Source: DATLLN01 sp963809205 (GTDB taxonomy: Bacteria; Actinomycetota; Thermoleophilia; Gaiellales; JAICJC01). Taken from it: DNA of 64,000 bases. Each line of letters opens with the position of its first letter. The first letter of the stretch is position 1. Location: NCBI GenBank assembly GCA_963809205.1, contig CAWEIS010000010.1, forward strand, positions 124,001-188,000, in the 5' to 3' direction. Under the pieces are notes generated by a model. That model saw nothing but the letters and a program-made list of their open reading frames with translations, did no database searches and was not told where the DNA came from. Below, piece after piece: positions 15,370-23,910 of the stretch. The position numbers and the translations under genes are program-made.

Positions 15370-16215
15370 ATGGATGCCAAGCGGCTCATCAAGTCGGCCC
15401 TCCAGGCGGGGTGCACGGCGACCGCGCCGATCCGGCCGTTGCCCGACTACCTGATCATCGGCGGCCAGCGGTGCGGCACGACGGCGCTGCACGACCACCT
15501 GGCCCGGCATCCGGCGATCGGCGCCGCGCACGTCAAGGAGGTGCACTACTTCGACCTCAACCACGAGCGCGGCGAGCGCTGGTATCGCGGGCACTTCCCG
15601 AACGACGTGCGGCGGGCCGTGGCCCGCCGCCGAACCGGTGTCGAGATGGTGTGCGGTGAGGCCAGCCCGTACTACCTGTTCCACCCGCTGGTGCCGGAGC
15701 GCGTGCGCGCGCTGGTGCCCGACGCGCGGCTGATCGTGCTGCTGCGCGACCCCGTGGCACGGGCGCTCTCGCACTACCACCACGAGGTCGCGCTGGGGAT
15801 GGAGCCGCTCACGTTCGAAGGGGCGCTGGAGGCCGAGCCAGGGCGGTTGGACGGCGAGGAGCGGCGGCTCGTGCAGTTCCCCGGGTACGTCAGCGTGGCC
15901 CACCAGCACCACTCCTACGTCGCCCGCGGCCACTACGCCGACCAGCTCGAACGCTGGCTGGGGGTGTTTCCGAGGGGCCAGGTGCTGATCCTGGTCAGCG
16001 AGGACTTCTTCGCCGACACGCCCGCCGTGGTCGGCCAGATCCTCGACTTCCTCGACCTGCCGCCGATGCCCGGCGACGCCGGCTTCCGGATCCCCAACGC
16101 GCGCAGCTACGTCGAGATGGAGCCGTCCACCCGGCGCCTGCTGAACGACGCCTTCCGCGACTCGAACACCCGCCTGGCCGAGCTGCTCGGCCGCCATCCC
16201 GGCTGGCCGTCGTGA
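15370..16215 (+). CDS. Sulfotransferase 3, heparan N-sulfotransferase-like
   Basis: A 281-residue protein with the best match to carbohydrate sulfotransferases. The PAPS loop is YLIIGGQRCGTTALHDHLARH, followed by KEVHYFDLN and GEASPYYLFHP. The 3'-phosphate motif is LIVLLRDPVARALSHYHHE, and an EDFFADT segment follows; this is the order seen in NDST-type enzymes. ATG 15370 follows TATGCT (15353-15358) by 11 nt, a very short leader. Its stop overlaps the deacetylase start (GTGA), so the two are co-translated. Pairing a NodB deacetylase with an NDST-like sulfotransferase suggests deacetylation then N-sulfation of an amino sugar, as in heparan synthesis; this is inference. Confidence 0.85.
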   Translation: MDAKRLIKSALQAGCTATAPIRPLPDYLIIGGQRCGTTALHDHLARHPAIGAAHVKEVHYFDLNHERGERWYRGHFPNDVRRAVARRRTGVEMVCGEASPYYLFHPLVPERVRALVPDARLIVLLRDPVARALSHYHHEVALGMEPLTFEGALEAEPGRLDGEERRLVQFPGYVSVAHQHHSYVARGHYADQLERWLGVFPRGQVLILVSEDFFADTPAVVGQILDFLDLPPMPGDAGFRIPNARSYVEMEPSTRRLLNDAFRDSNTRLAELLGRHPGWPS

Positions 16216-17063
16216 GCGATCGCGACCTCCAGCTGGGCCCCTCCGCGGTGGCCGTCGCCAAGGCGGCGATGACCCGTACCCGGTCGCTGGTCTGGCGCAC
16301 GCGCGGCGCGAAGACGGCGCCCGGGGTGCGGATCCTGTTCTACCACCGGATCGCCGAAGAGCCGGACTCGCTGGCCGTGAGCCCCGATGCCTTTCGGCGG
16401 CAGGTCGAGTACCTGGCCTCGCAGGGGTTCCGGATCGTGGACGTGCCCGAGGCGGCCCGGCTCGCGGCGGTCGGTGATACCGGCCGTGTGGTCGGGATGA
16501 GCTTCGACGACGGCTACCGGGACGTGGTCGAGAACGGCGCCGACGTGCTCGCGGAGCACGATGCCAAGGCCACCGTGTTCGTGGTGCCCGGCGTGGTCGA
16601 CGGCACCGCGCGGTTCAGCTGGTACGACCGTCAGCCGCCGGTGCTCGGGTGGGACGAGATCGTCGAGCTCGACCGCGACTCGCCGTTCCGGTTCGAGGCC
16701 CACACGGTCACCCATCCCAACCTGCTGGCACTGACCGAGGACGAGGCCAGGTCGGAGATCGCCTGCTCGCGGGAGCAGGTCGCGGAGCGGCTTGGCCGCG
16801 CGGTTGAGGCGTTCTGCTATCCCGCGGGCCTGTACACCGACCGCGAGCGGAGGCTGGTCGCCGACGCCGGCTTCACGGCCGCCGTCACCTGCGACCCCGG
16901 GGCGAACGGTCCGGCCACCGATGCGCTGCTGCTGCACCGCACGGCCGTCGAGCTGCGCGACGGCCTGGTCGACTTCGCCGCGAAGGTGGCCGGGGCGCAC
17001 GATACGCCCCTGCCGCTGCGCTCCGCCTACCGCCGGCTGCGGTACGGCCGCAACGCCGGGTAG
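16212..17063 (+). CDS. Polysaccharide deacetylase, NodB domain
   Basis: A 283-residue carbohydrate esterase family 4 protein. After VRILFYHRI the NodB motifs follow: SFDDGY (catalytic base Asp plus metal Asp), HTVTH (two metal histidines) and CYPAGLYT. Family members remove N- or O-acetyl groups from polysaccharides. There is no clear signal peptide, so it may act on a lipid-linked or cytoplasmic-face precursor. GTG 16212 overlaps the preceding sulfotransferase stop by 4 bp. The overlap suggests that deacetylation and sulfation are coupled steps on the same sugar. Confidence 0.85.
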   Translation: MSDRDLQLGPSAVAVAKAAMTRTRSLVWRTRGAKTAPGVRILFYHRIAEEPDSLAVSPDAFRRQVEYLASQGFRIVDVPEAARLAAVGDTGRVVGMSFDDGYRDVVENGADVLAEHDAKATVFVVPGVVDGTARFSWYDRQPPVLGWDEIVELDRDSPFRFEAHTVTHPNLLALTEDEARSEIACSREQVAERLGRAVEAFCYPAGLYTDRERRLVADAGFTAAVTCDPGANGPATDALLLHRTAVELRDGLVDFAAKVAGAHDTPLPLRSAYRRLRYGRNAG

Positions 17064-17099
17064 CCGGGTGGGTGGGGTGGTATCCGTAGGGAAGACACG

Positions 17100-17105
17100 T
17101 ACGCT
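17100..17105 (+). promoter_or_regulatory. -10 element TACGCT before the first glycosyltransferase
   Basis: TACGCT lies exactly 6 nt before GTG 17112. No convincing -35 and no ribosome site are visible, which is the leaderless pattern seen repeatedly in this window. Confidence 0.45.
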
Positions 17106-17111
17106 TGAGAT

Positions 17112-18290
17112 GTGGGCAGTTCCGAGGGCGCCGCGGCAGCGGTTCATCTACCCGTGAAGAGCACGACCCGAACCCGGCCGGTGGCGCTGTTTCTGCCGTC
17201 GCTCGTCGGCGGCGGCGCCGAGCGCGTGTTTCTCGACATCGCGTCGGGGCTGGTCGGCCGCGGGCTGCCGGTCGAGCTCGTGATCGCCAAGACCGAGGGC
17301 GCGCTGCTCGACCAGGTGCCGGACGGCGTCCGCCTGCGCTCACTGGGCGCACGGCGTACCGCCCTGTCGGTTCCCGCCCTGGTGGGCTACCTGCGGCGCG
17401 AGCGGCCGGCGGCGATGGTCACCGCGCTCGCCCACGCCAACCTGATGGCGGTCGCGGCGGCCGGGATCGCGCGGTCGGGGACGCGGGTGGTCGTCACCGA
17501 GCACCTCCCGCCGTCCACCTGGGTGGACACGCCGCAGCGCCGCGACTCGAAGCTGATGCCGCGGATGATGCACGCGCTGTACCCGCGGGCCGGCGCGATC
17601 GTCGCCGTCTCGACGGGGGTGGCCGACGATCTGTCCCGGCGAGCGCGGATTCCCCGCTCGCAGGTGCGGGTGATCTACAACCCGCTGCTGGTCGACCGCC
17701 TGGAGGAGCTTGCCTCGGAGCCGCTCGACCATCCGTGGTTCGGGCCGGGGATGCCGCCGGTGGTGCTGGCCGTCGGCCGGCTGACGCCACAGAAGGACTT
17801 CGCGACGCTGATCCAGGCCGTCGCGGCGGTTCGCGCCGAGCGGCCGTGCCGGCTGCTGGTGCTGGGGGAGGGCGAGCAGCGCGCGTCGCTGGAGGCGCTG
17901 ATCGCCGAGCTGGGCATGGAGGAGGACGTGTCGATGCCCGGGTTCGTGCCGAACCCGTACCCGTACTTCCGGGCCGCGGCGATGCTCGCCCTGTCGTCCC
18001 GGTTCGAAGGCCTGCCCACCGTGCTGCTCGAGGCCGTCTGCCTCGGGGTGCCGGTGGTTGCGACGGACTGCCCCAGCGGCCCGTCGGAGATCCTCGACGG
18101 GGGCCGCCACGGCCGTCTCGTGCCCGTCGGCGATGCGGCGGCGCTGGCCGCCGCCATCGGGGAGACCGTCGACCGCCCGATCGTCCCGGGGAGGGACGCC
18201 ACGGCGCCGTACGAACTCGATACTGTGATCGATGCCTACATCGACGCGATGGGCCTCGACCACGCTCCGACTCGAACTAGGATGGAGTAG
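17112..18290 (+). CDS. Glycosyltransferase family 4
   Basis: A 392-residue GT-B glycosyltransferase. It has the N-terminal donor/acceptor loop SLVGGGAERVFLDIA, the sugar-nucleotide domain entry VGRLTPQKDFATLIQAV and the nucleotide-binding EGLPTVLLEAVCLGVPVVAT with its EX7E-type glutamates. It adds a sugar to a lipid-linked glycan on the cytoplasmic side. GTG 17112 fits the upstream -10; GTG 17154 (after VHLP) is an alternative that would remove 14 non-conserved residues. The co-polymerase gene follows 5 bp after its stop, so they are probably one operon. Confidence 0.85.
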   Translation: MGSSEGAAAAVHLPVKSTTRTRPVALFLPSLVGGGAERVFLDIASGLVGRGLPVELVIAKTEGALLDQVPDGVRLRSLGARRTALSVPALVGYLRRERPAAMVTALAHANLMAVAAAGIARSGTRVVVTEHLPPSTWVDTPQRRDSKLMPRMMHALYPRAGAIVAVSTGVADDLSRRARIPRSQVRVIYNPLLVDRLEELASEPLDHPWFGPGMPPVVLAVGRLTPQKDFATLIQAVAAVRAERPCRLLVLGEGEQRASLEALIAELGMEEDVSMPGFVPNPYPYFRAAAMLALSSRFEGLPTVLLEAVCLGVPVVATDCPSGPSEILDGGRHGRLVPVGDAAALAAAIGETVDRPIVPGRDATAPYELDTVIDAYIDAMGLDHAPTRTRME

Positions 18291-18295
18291 CGGCA

Positions 18296-19735
18296 ATGGA
18301 CCTGTACGAGATCATCAGATGCGTGAGGCGGCGGTTCCTGGTCTTCGCGATCGTCGCCGTTGCGGTGATTGCCGCGGGTGCCGCGTACGCGCTGACACAG
18401 AAGCAGACATATGAGTCGACGACGACGCTGCAGTTCGGCCCCAAGAAGGAGACGGTGCTCACGCCGACCGAGTCGCAGAGCGACGGCACGACCGGCACGA
18501 CCACCGTCATCAACCCGGCGATCACCTTCGCCTGGGACAAGGTGTCGGGCACGCAGATCTCCAACGCGGCGCATGACGCCGTGCGCCCGTCCTGGCTGAA
18601 GAAGCACGTCACCTCGACGCTGCCCTTCGACATCTCCGAGGGCCAGCTGTCCAGCCAGGTTTCGGCGAACCCGGTCAACGACACCACGCTGCTCAACATC
18701 ACCGGCCGCTCGACCGACCCACGTCAGGCCGAGGAGATCTCGCATGCCGTGGCGCAGGCCATCCAGTCCGACGTCACGCTGAACAGCCAGTTCGCGACCG
18801 TCGACTCGAACTTCACCACCGACAAGGCGAAGCGCTCGTCGCTGCCGACGTATCTGACGGTGATCGCGATCGACATCGCCGGCCTGCTGCTGGGCGTCGT
18901 GGCGGCGCTGCTCTGGGATCGCCTGTTCCCGCGGATCACCGACGCCCGCTCACTGTGCGAGGCGGCCGGCATGCCCGTGCTGGGCGTGCTGCCCAGCCAT
19001 CCGGCGGTGAACAAGGAGCCGCGGGCCTTCGTCGGCAGCGAGCCGGTGACCATCCTCGAGGATCCGATCCGGATGGTGCTCGCGAACCTGACCGTGCCTC
19101 AACGCGAGGCACGTGCGCGCTCGCTGGCCGTCGTCGGCATGACGTCGCGGAGCGGAGCCTCCGCGGTCGCCGCCAACCTGGCCATCGTCACGGCCGAGCT
19201 CGGGTCGACGGTGCTGCTGGTCGACGCCGACCTGCGCAAGCCCTCGCTCAGCACCATCTTCGACGTCGCGGCCGGCCCGGGGCTGTCCTCCGTGACGGAC
19301 GCGGAGGACGACCTGACGAAGATCGCGCATCAGACCACGTACCCGCGCGTTGGGGTCGTCCCCGCGGGCGACGCTCCCGATTCACGCGCCCAGGAGTCCG
19401 AGGTCTACCACCGGCAGCTCCCGCGGTTCGAGGGGATGACCGACCTGGTGATCGTCCTTGCTCGCCCTTTGCGGGCAGGCCCCGAGACCCGGCTGGTGAT
19501 GGGCGTCGTCGATGAGGTCGTGCTTGTGGTCGAGAGCGGCGTACTGCGGCCGCGCGAGGTCGAGGAGGCCGTGGCCGGCCTGCGGATGCTGGGCATCCAC
19601 CTGGCCGGCGCCGTGCTGACCGGCGCGCCGAAGCGCGAGGCGCGGCGCTGGCGCTACGGGTACGGCGTACGCCGGGTCGGCGAGCCCCTGGGGCTGCCGG
19701 CCGGTGAGGTCGGCCTCGGGCCGGCCGCCACCTGA
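18296..19735 (+). CDS. Polysaccharide co-polymerase (Wzz) fused to a BY-kinase-like P-loop domain with degenerate Walker A
   Basis: A 479-residue membrane protein. A first helix (about residues 15-35), an external Wzz-type segment and a second helix (about 184-206) lead to a cytoplasmic ATPase-like domain. Walker A' is intact (VLLVDADLRKPSL). The Walker A place reads GMTSRSGASAVAANLA, so the GK[S/T] of bacterial tyrosine kinases is missing and the lysine is replaced by Ala. The usual C-terminal tyrosine cluster is reduced to RRWRYGYG. It should control chain length, but classical ATP-driven autophosphorylation is doubtful. GGAG about 10 nt before ATG 18296 serves as ribosome site. Confidence 0.8.
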   Translation: MDLYEIIRCVRRRFLVFAIVAVAVIAAGAAYALTQKQTYESTTTLQFGPKKETVLTPTESQSDGTTGTTTVINPAITFAWDKVSGTQISNAAHDAVRPSWLKKHVTSTLPFDISEGQLSSQVSANPVNDTTLLNITGRSTDPRQAEEISHAVAQAIQSDVTLNSQFATVDSNFTTDKAKRSSLPTYLTVIAIDIAGLLLGVVAALLWDRLFPRITDARSLCEAAGMPVLGVLPSHPAVNKEPRAFVGSEPVTILEDPIRMVLANLTVPQREARARSLAVVGMTSRSGASAVAANLAIVTAELGSTVLLVDADLRKPSLSTIFDVAAGPGLSSVTDAEDDLTKIAHQTTYPRVGVVPAGDAPDSRAQESEVYHRQLPRFEGMTDLVIVLARPLRAGPETRLVMGVVDEVVLVVESGVLRPREVEEAVAGLRMLGIHLAGAVLTGAPKREARRWRYGYGVRRVGEPLGLPAGEVGLGPAAT

Positions 19736-19752
19736 GCTCTCACCAGGAACCG

Positions 19753-20706
19753 ATGGCAGATCCTCCGGTCAGCGTGCTCTACATCGCGGGTGCGGGCCGC
19801 AGCGGCTCGACGCTGCTCGAGCTCCTGCTCGCCCGCCGCCGCAACATGGTGCCGGTCGGCGAGCTGCGCTTCATCTGGCAGCGCGGGGTGGTCGAGGACC
19901 ACCTCTGCTCCTGCGGGCAGCCGTTCTCGGCCTGCCCGTTCTGGATCGAGGTGCTCGACCGCGCCTACGGCTCCTCAGCGGACGCGGTCGCGGCCGAGAT
20001 GCTCGATCTGGACGGGCGCCTCGATCGGATGCGGCGGATTCCCCAGATGCGGATCCCACAGCTTCGCCGCAACGGCTTCGGACCCGAGTTCGAGCGCTAC
20101 GGCGACCTGCTCGCGAAGCTGTACCGCGCCGTGCTCGACGTGTCGGGCGCGGATGCGGTGATCGACTCGTCGAAGGAGCCCCCCTACGCGTTCGCGCTGG
20201 CCGCGTCGCCGGGTATAGACCCGTTCGTCGTGCACCTGGTGCGCGACAGCCGCGCGGTCGCGTACTCGTGGCAGCGCACGAAAGTGCGGCCCGAGATCTC
20301 GACCCGTGTGCAGTACATGCGGCGCTTCGAGCCAGCCTCCAGCGCCCGCGAGTGGCTGCGCAAGAACGCGCTGTTCGAGCTGATGGCGGTCAGCCACCGC
20401 GGCGGATACCGGCGGCTGCTCTACGAGGAGTTCACGCGCGATCCCGAGGGACACATCGCCGACCTGGTGCGCCGCTGGACGGCGGCCGGGCATCCCGATC
20501 CGGGCGAGGTCGTCGACGGGCCCCGCGAGGTGCACAGCGTGTCGGGCAACCCGATCCGCTTCGACCGCGAGGTCTCGGCGGTGCAGCCCGACATGGAGTG
20601 GCGCGAGCGGATGGACACGCGCACACGGCGCACGGTCGCGCTGATGACGCTGCCCCTGCTGGTGCGGTACGGCTACGTCCCCGAGCGCCGGCAGGGTGCC
20701 TCGTGA
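19753..20706 (+). CDS. Sulfotransferase 4
   Basis: A 317-residue sulfotransferase-family protein. The PAPS loop is YIAGAGRSGSTLLELLL, VIDSSKEP follows near the middle and the 3'-phosphate motif is HLVRDSRAVAYSWQR. A cysteine-containing insert (HLCSCGQPFSACPFW) sits between residues 53 and 70 and may bind metal or form disulfides; similar inserts occur in bacterial homologues. AGGAA precedes ATG 19753. Its stop overlaps the next glycosyltransferase start by 4 bp, placing it in one transcription unit with the GT4 and the polymerase. Confidence 0.85.
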   Translation: MADPPVSVLYIAGAGRSGSTLLELLLARRRNMVPVGELRFIWQRGVVEDHLCSCGQPFSACPFWIEVLDRAYGSSADAVAAEMLDLDGRLDRMRRIPQMRIPQLRRNGFGPEFERYGDLLAKLYRAVLDVSGADAVIDSSKEPPYAFALAASPGIDPFVVHLVRDSRAVAYSWQRTKVRPEISTRVQYMRRFEPASSAREWLRKNALFELMAVSHRGGYRRLLYEEFTRDPEGHIADLVRRWTAAGHPDPGEVVDGPREVHSVSGNPIRFDREVSAVQPDMEWRERMDTRTRRTVALMTLPLLVRYGYVPERRQGAS

Positions 20707-21809
20707 GGCGGGCGATCGTGCACGTCTGCCAGCCCACCGACGGCGGCGCCGCGGTGTGCGTCCGGCAGCTGGCGGACGCCGGGCAGCGGGCCGGCTTCGA
20801 CGTCACCGTCGCCTGTCCGCCGGACGGCCCGCTGGCGGGCTGGGTCGAAGGTTCCGGGGCGCGCTGGGCGCCGCTGCCGATGGTGCGGGCGCCGCGCCCC
20901 CGCGACGTCCGCGACCTGGCGCGCGTGCGCAGGCTCGCCGCGGGCGCCGATGTGCTGCACCTGCACGCGTCCAAGGCGGGCGCGCTGGGCAGGGTGGCCC
21001 GGCTCGGGCTGCGCAGCCGGCCGCGGGTGGTGTTCACCCCGCACGGGTGGTCGTGGCTGGTCGGCGGCACGCTGGCACCGGCCTACCGTGCGTTCGAACG
21101 GGCAACCGCGCCGCTGGCGGACGTCATCGTCGCCGTCTCGGACGACGATCGGGCCGTCGGCCTCGAGGTGCTCAGCCGGTCGGCCGATCGGGTCGTCGTC
21201 ATCGGCAACGGTGTCGACACCGACCGGTTCGCGCCGGACGGGCCGGTCGCCGACCGGGGACCGGCGCCGCTGCTCGTGTGCGTCGGCCGGTTGACGGAAG
21301 CCAAGGGCCAGCCGCTGGCGATCGAGGCGCTGTCCCGCATGCGCACCGCCGGTGTGCGCCTGCGCCTGGTGGGCGACGGCGAGGACGAGGCGCTGCTGCG
21401 CGAGCTGGCCGTCGCCGCCGGCGTCGCCGAGCGGGTGGAGTTCGTCGGCGCCGTCGACGACGCGGCTCCCCACCTGCGGGCCGCCGACGTCGTGATCGTG
21501 CCGTCCAAGTGGGACGCGCAGTCGCTGGTGCTGCTCGAGGCGATGGCGTGTGGGGCGGCCATCCTGGCCACCCGGGTGCCCGGATCGAGCGCCGTCGACG
21601 GCGCCGGCGTGATCGCCGAGCGTCGCGATCCGGCGGAGTTCGCTGCGGCGGCCGATGCGCTGCTCGCCAACCCGGTCAGGCGTGCGGGGCTCGGCGCCGC
21701 CGCCCGCGACCGCGCGGTCGAACGCTTCGCGATCGCCCGGTCGAACCAGCGCTGGGTGGAGCTGTGGACCGGCCTGGCCGGAACGCCGAACGGAATGGCG
21801 GCCGGGTGA
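20703..21809 (+). CDS. Glycosyltransferase family 4
   Basis: A 368-residue GT-B enzyme. The N-terminal QPTDGGAAVCVRQLA loop, VLHLHASKAGALGR and FTPHGWSW lead into the C-terminal domain with CVGRLTEAKGQPLAIEAL and SLVLLEAMACGAAILAT. It should extend the lipid-linked repeat unit. GTG 20703 overlaps the sulfotransferase stop, and its own stop overlaps the polymerase start, so translation of sulfotransferase, transferase and polymerase is likely coupled. Donor and acceptor sugars are unknown. Confidence 0.85.
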   Translation: MRRAIVHVCQPTDGGAAVCVRQLADAGQRAGFDVTVACPPDGPLAGWVEGSGARWAPLPMVRAPRPRDVRDLARVRRLAAGADVLHLHASKAGALGRVARLGLRSRPRVVFTPHGWSWLVGGTLAPAYRAFERATAPLADVIVAVSDDDRAVGLEVLSRSADRVVVIGNGVDTDRFAPDGPVADRGPAPLLVCVGRLTEAKGQPLAIEALSRMRTAGVRLRLVGDGEDEALLRELAVAAGVAERVEFVGAVDDAAPHLRAADVVIVPSKWDAQSLVLLEAMACGAAILATRVPGSSAVDGAGVIAERRDPAEFAAAADALLANPVRRAGLGAAARDRAVERFAIARSNQRWVELWTGLAGTPNGMAAG

Positions 21810-23131
21810 CGGCGGTTCCCTACCGCACCAGGATGCCGGTGCAGACCGGCATCGCCGCCGCCGCCGCTGCCGCGCTGGCCGTAGCCGCCCTGTCCCGGGT
21901 CACCGGGCACTCCCCGGTGGAGGTCGCGCTGCCGCTGGTCGCCGTGGTCGGGGGCGTCGCCGTGCTCCGCAGCCCGACGCTGGCGCTGTCGCTGCTGCTC
22001 GCGTCGTCATTCTTCGAGGGCTATCTGAACCGTTCTGGCGTGCCCATGACCAAGGTGCTCGGGCTGGCCGCCATCCTGGCGTGGCTGATCGACTGGGGCC
22101 TGCGCCGGCGCCGGCTGGTGACGACGCCTCACATGCTGTGGCTGATCGGGCTGGCGATCTGGCTCTTCACCAGCGTCCTGCTGGTCTCGCCCGACGCGAC
22201 GAGCTCCGGGGGCACCGTCGCCCGCTACATCTCGTTCTTCGTCATGTTCGTGCTGGTCGTCCAGGTGGCGGTCCGCAGCCCCTGGCACACGGAGCTGCTG
22301 GTCACCGTGATGGTCGCCGCCGCCGCCGTCGCGGCGACCGCCGGACTGTTCGACTACCTGGTCGTCCACCACGGCCGCGCGGCCGGGCCGCTGGCCGGAG
22401 CCAACGATTTCGCGTTCCTGCTCGGCAGCACGCTGCCGCTTGCCGTCTGGCGGTTCCGCTGGGCGACCGGATGGCACCGGGCGGCCTGGACGCTGGCTGC
22501 GGTGATGATCGCCGTGACCACCGCGTCCACGCTGTCCCGCGGGGCCGCCGTCGGGCTCGGTGCCGGCTTCCTGTGGCTGGTGCTCGCAGGCCGGCTGCGC
22601 CCGCGGTGGCTGCTGGCGGCCGTCTCGCTGGTGGTCGTCGCGTGGGTGCTTTCCTTCACGGTGCTGCACCAGCAGGTCGCCAACGCGACCGCCAGCAAGG
22701 AGCAGGTGGCCGGCTCGAACGTCCAGTCCCGGCTCTACTACTGGCAGATCGCCTACGACGAGTTCGAGTCGTCGCCGATCACCGGTGTCGGGGCAGGCAA
22801 CTACCGCGTGCGATTCTCGGAGTTCGGGCTGCCGTTCGCGTTCGACACCGGAGCGCAGGGCACGCACAACACGTACATGAACATCCTCGCCGAGCTCGGG
22901 CTGACCGGTCTGGTGCTGTTCATCGGCTATCTGATCGCCGGTTGGCGCGACCTGCGGATGCGGTTCGCTGATCGCCGCGCGGACGAGTTCCAGTCCGCGC
23001 TGGCGGCGTCGTTCGTCACGGCCTGCATCGCCGCCGTCTTCCTGACTGAGCAGTTCTACGCGCCGCTCTGGGTGCTGCCCGCAATCGCCGCGGCCGCGGT
23101 GCTCAGGGTGCGCGGCGGCGCCAGGCTATAG
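21806..23131 (+). CDS. O-antigen ligase/polymerase family membrane protein (Wzy-like)
   Basis: A 441-residue polytopic membrane protein with about 10-12 helices. The large loop carries QSRLYYWQIAYDEF, SPITGVGAGNYR and GTHNTYMNILAELGL, the Wzy_C/O-antigen-ligase signature with the conserved H-N of the active site. It would polymerise repeat units or ligate glycan outside the membrane. GTG 21806 overlaps the preceding stop by 4 bp. The C-terminus overlaps the convergent sulfotransferase by 76 bp. With the flippase at 12848 and the Wzz-like gene it completes a Wzx/Wzy-type pathway. Confidence 0.85.
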   Translation: MTAVPYRTRMPVQTGIAAAAAAALAVAALSRVTGHSPVEVALPLVAVVGGVAVLRSPTLALSLLLASSFFEGYLNRSGVPMTKVLGLAAILAWLIDWGLRRRRLVTTPHMLWLIGLAIWLFTSVLLVSPDATSSGGTVARYISFFVMFVLVVQVAVRSPWHTELLVTVMVAAAAVAATAGLFDYLVVHHGRAAGPLAGANDFAFLLGSTLPLAVWRFRWATGWHRAAWTLAAVMIAVTTASTLSRGAAVGLGAGFLWLVLAGRLRPRWLLAAVSLVVVAWVLSFTVLHQQVANATASKEQVAGSNVQSRLYYWQIAYDEFESSPITGVGAGNYRVRFSEFGLPFAFDTGAQGTHNTYMNILAELGLTGLVLFIGYLIAGWRDLRMRFADRRADEFQSALAASFVTACIAAVFLTEQFYAPLWVLPAIAAAAVLRVRGGARL

Positions 23132-23859
23132 CCGAAGCGGTTGACGCGCGTCTCGAGCTTGCGCGCCGCGCGGTCGTACCAGGCGCGGCGCAGCGGATTG
23201 CTCAGGCGCTGCTCCCACCCGGCGAAGTAGGAGTCATTCAGCCCCTCCCGCACCTCGACGCCTGAGGGCCGCGGCTCGATGCCGACGAACCGCTGCACGG
23301 CCGCCAGCTCCTCGTCGGGCCGGGTCACCAGATCCTCGTAGCGCAGCATCCGCAGGTGTTCGACGTGCGGTGCGTCCTCGAGCAGCGTCTCGTAGCAGCG
23401 CAGCCAGTGCTCGATCATCCGCGGCAGCGACGAGCGCGTCCACTTGGAGGTCGCGATCGCCACGGCGATCGGGTGCCGGGTCATCACCACGAACCGGGCG
23501 CCCGGGAACATCGCCTGGAGGTACCGGGTGCGCATCGCGTTGGGCGGCGACTTCTCGACCAGCACGGGGCGCGAGAGATCCCAGTGCGGGTTCCACTCCG
23601 CCAGCAGCCGCTGTCGGTTCTCGTCGGTGGCCAGCGGCGAGTCCTCGGTCATGTGCGCGCCGCGCGAGAATGCGAACCGTCCGGCGCCGCCCAGCCGGTT
23701 GCCGGCCGGGTACACGGTCTGTAGGTGCTGCCCCTCGTCCTCGGGCACGCCGGTGCCGCGGAACCCGCTGACCGCTGGGTGCGCCTCCAGGCTGCGGGCG
23801 AGCAGGGACGTTCCACTCCGGTGCAGCCCGCCGACGAAGACGTAGGTGTGGTCGGGCAT
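23056..23859 (-). CDS. Sulfotransferase 5
   Basis: A 267-residue sulfotransferase-family protein. The PAPS loop is FVGGLHRSGTSLLARSLEAHP, the segment VLVEKSPPNAMRTRYLQ follows, and the 3'-phosphate motif is VVMTRHPIAVAIATSKW; MLRYEDLVTRP lies in the C-terminal third. ATG 23859 stands exactly 6 nt after a TAGCAT hexamer on this strand, with no ribosome site, so it is likely leaderless. It is transcribed against the polymerase gene, so it is regulated apart from the main operon. It is the fifth different member of this family within 12 kb. Confidence 0.85.
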   Translation of the reverse strand: MPDHTYVFVGGLHRSGTSLLARSLEAHPAVSGFRGTGVPEDEGQHLQTVYPAGNRLGGAGRFAFSRGAHMTEDSPLATDENRQRLLAEWNPHWDLSRPVLVEKSPPNAMRTRYLQAMFPGARFVVMTRHPIAVAIATSKWTRSSLPRMIEHWLRCYETLLEDAPHVEHLRMLRYEDLVTRPDEELAAVQRFVGIEPRPSGVEVREGLNDSYFAGWEQRLSNPLRRAWYDRAARKLETRVNRFGYSLAPPRTLSTAAAAIAGSTQSGA

Positions 23860-23865
23860 CGCGGC

Positions 23866-23871
23866 ATGCTA
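23866..23871 (-). promoter_or_regulatory. -10 element TAGCAT for sulfotransferase 5
   Basis: TAGCAT on the minus strand is 6 nt upstream of ATG 23859. The divergent carboxylase gene has TAGTCT at 23895-23900, 10 nt before ATG 23911, so the 51-bp gap probably holds two divergent promoters. Confidence 0.45.
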
Positions 23872-23910
23872 TCTCGCGCCGAAAGGCCGTCCGGTAGTCT
23901 CCTCCGGCCG

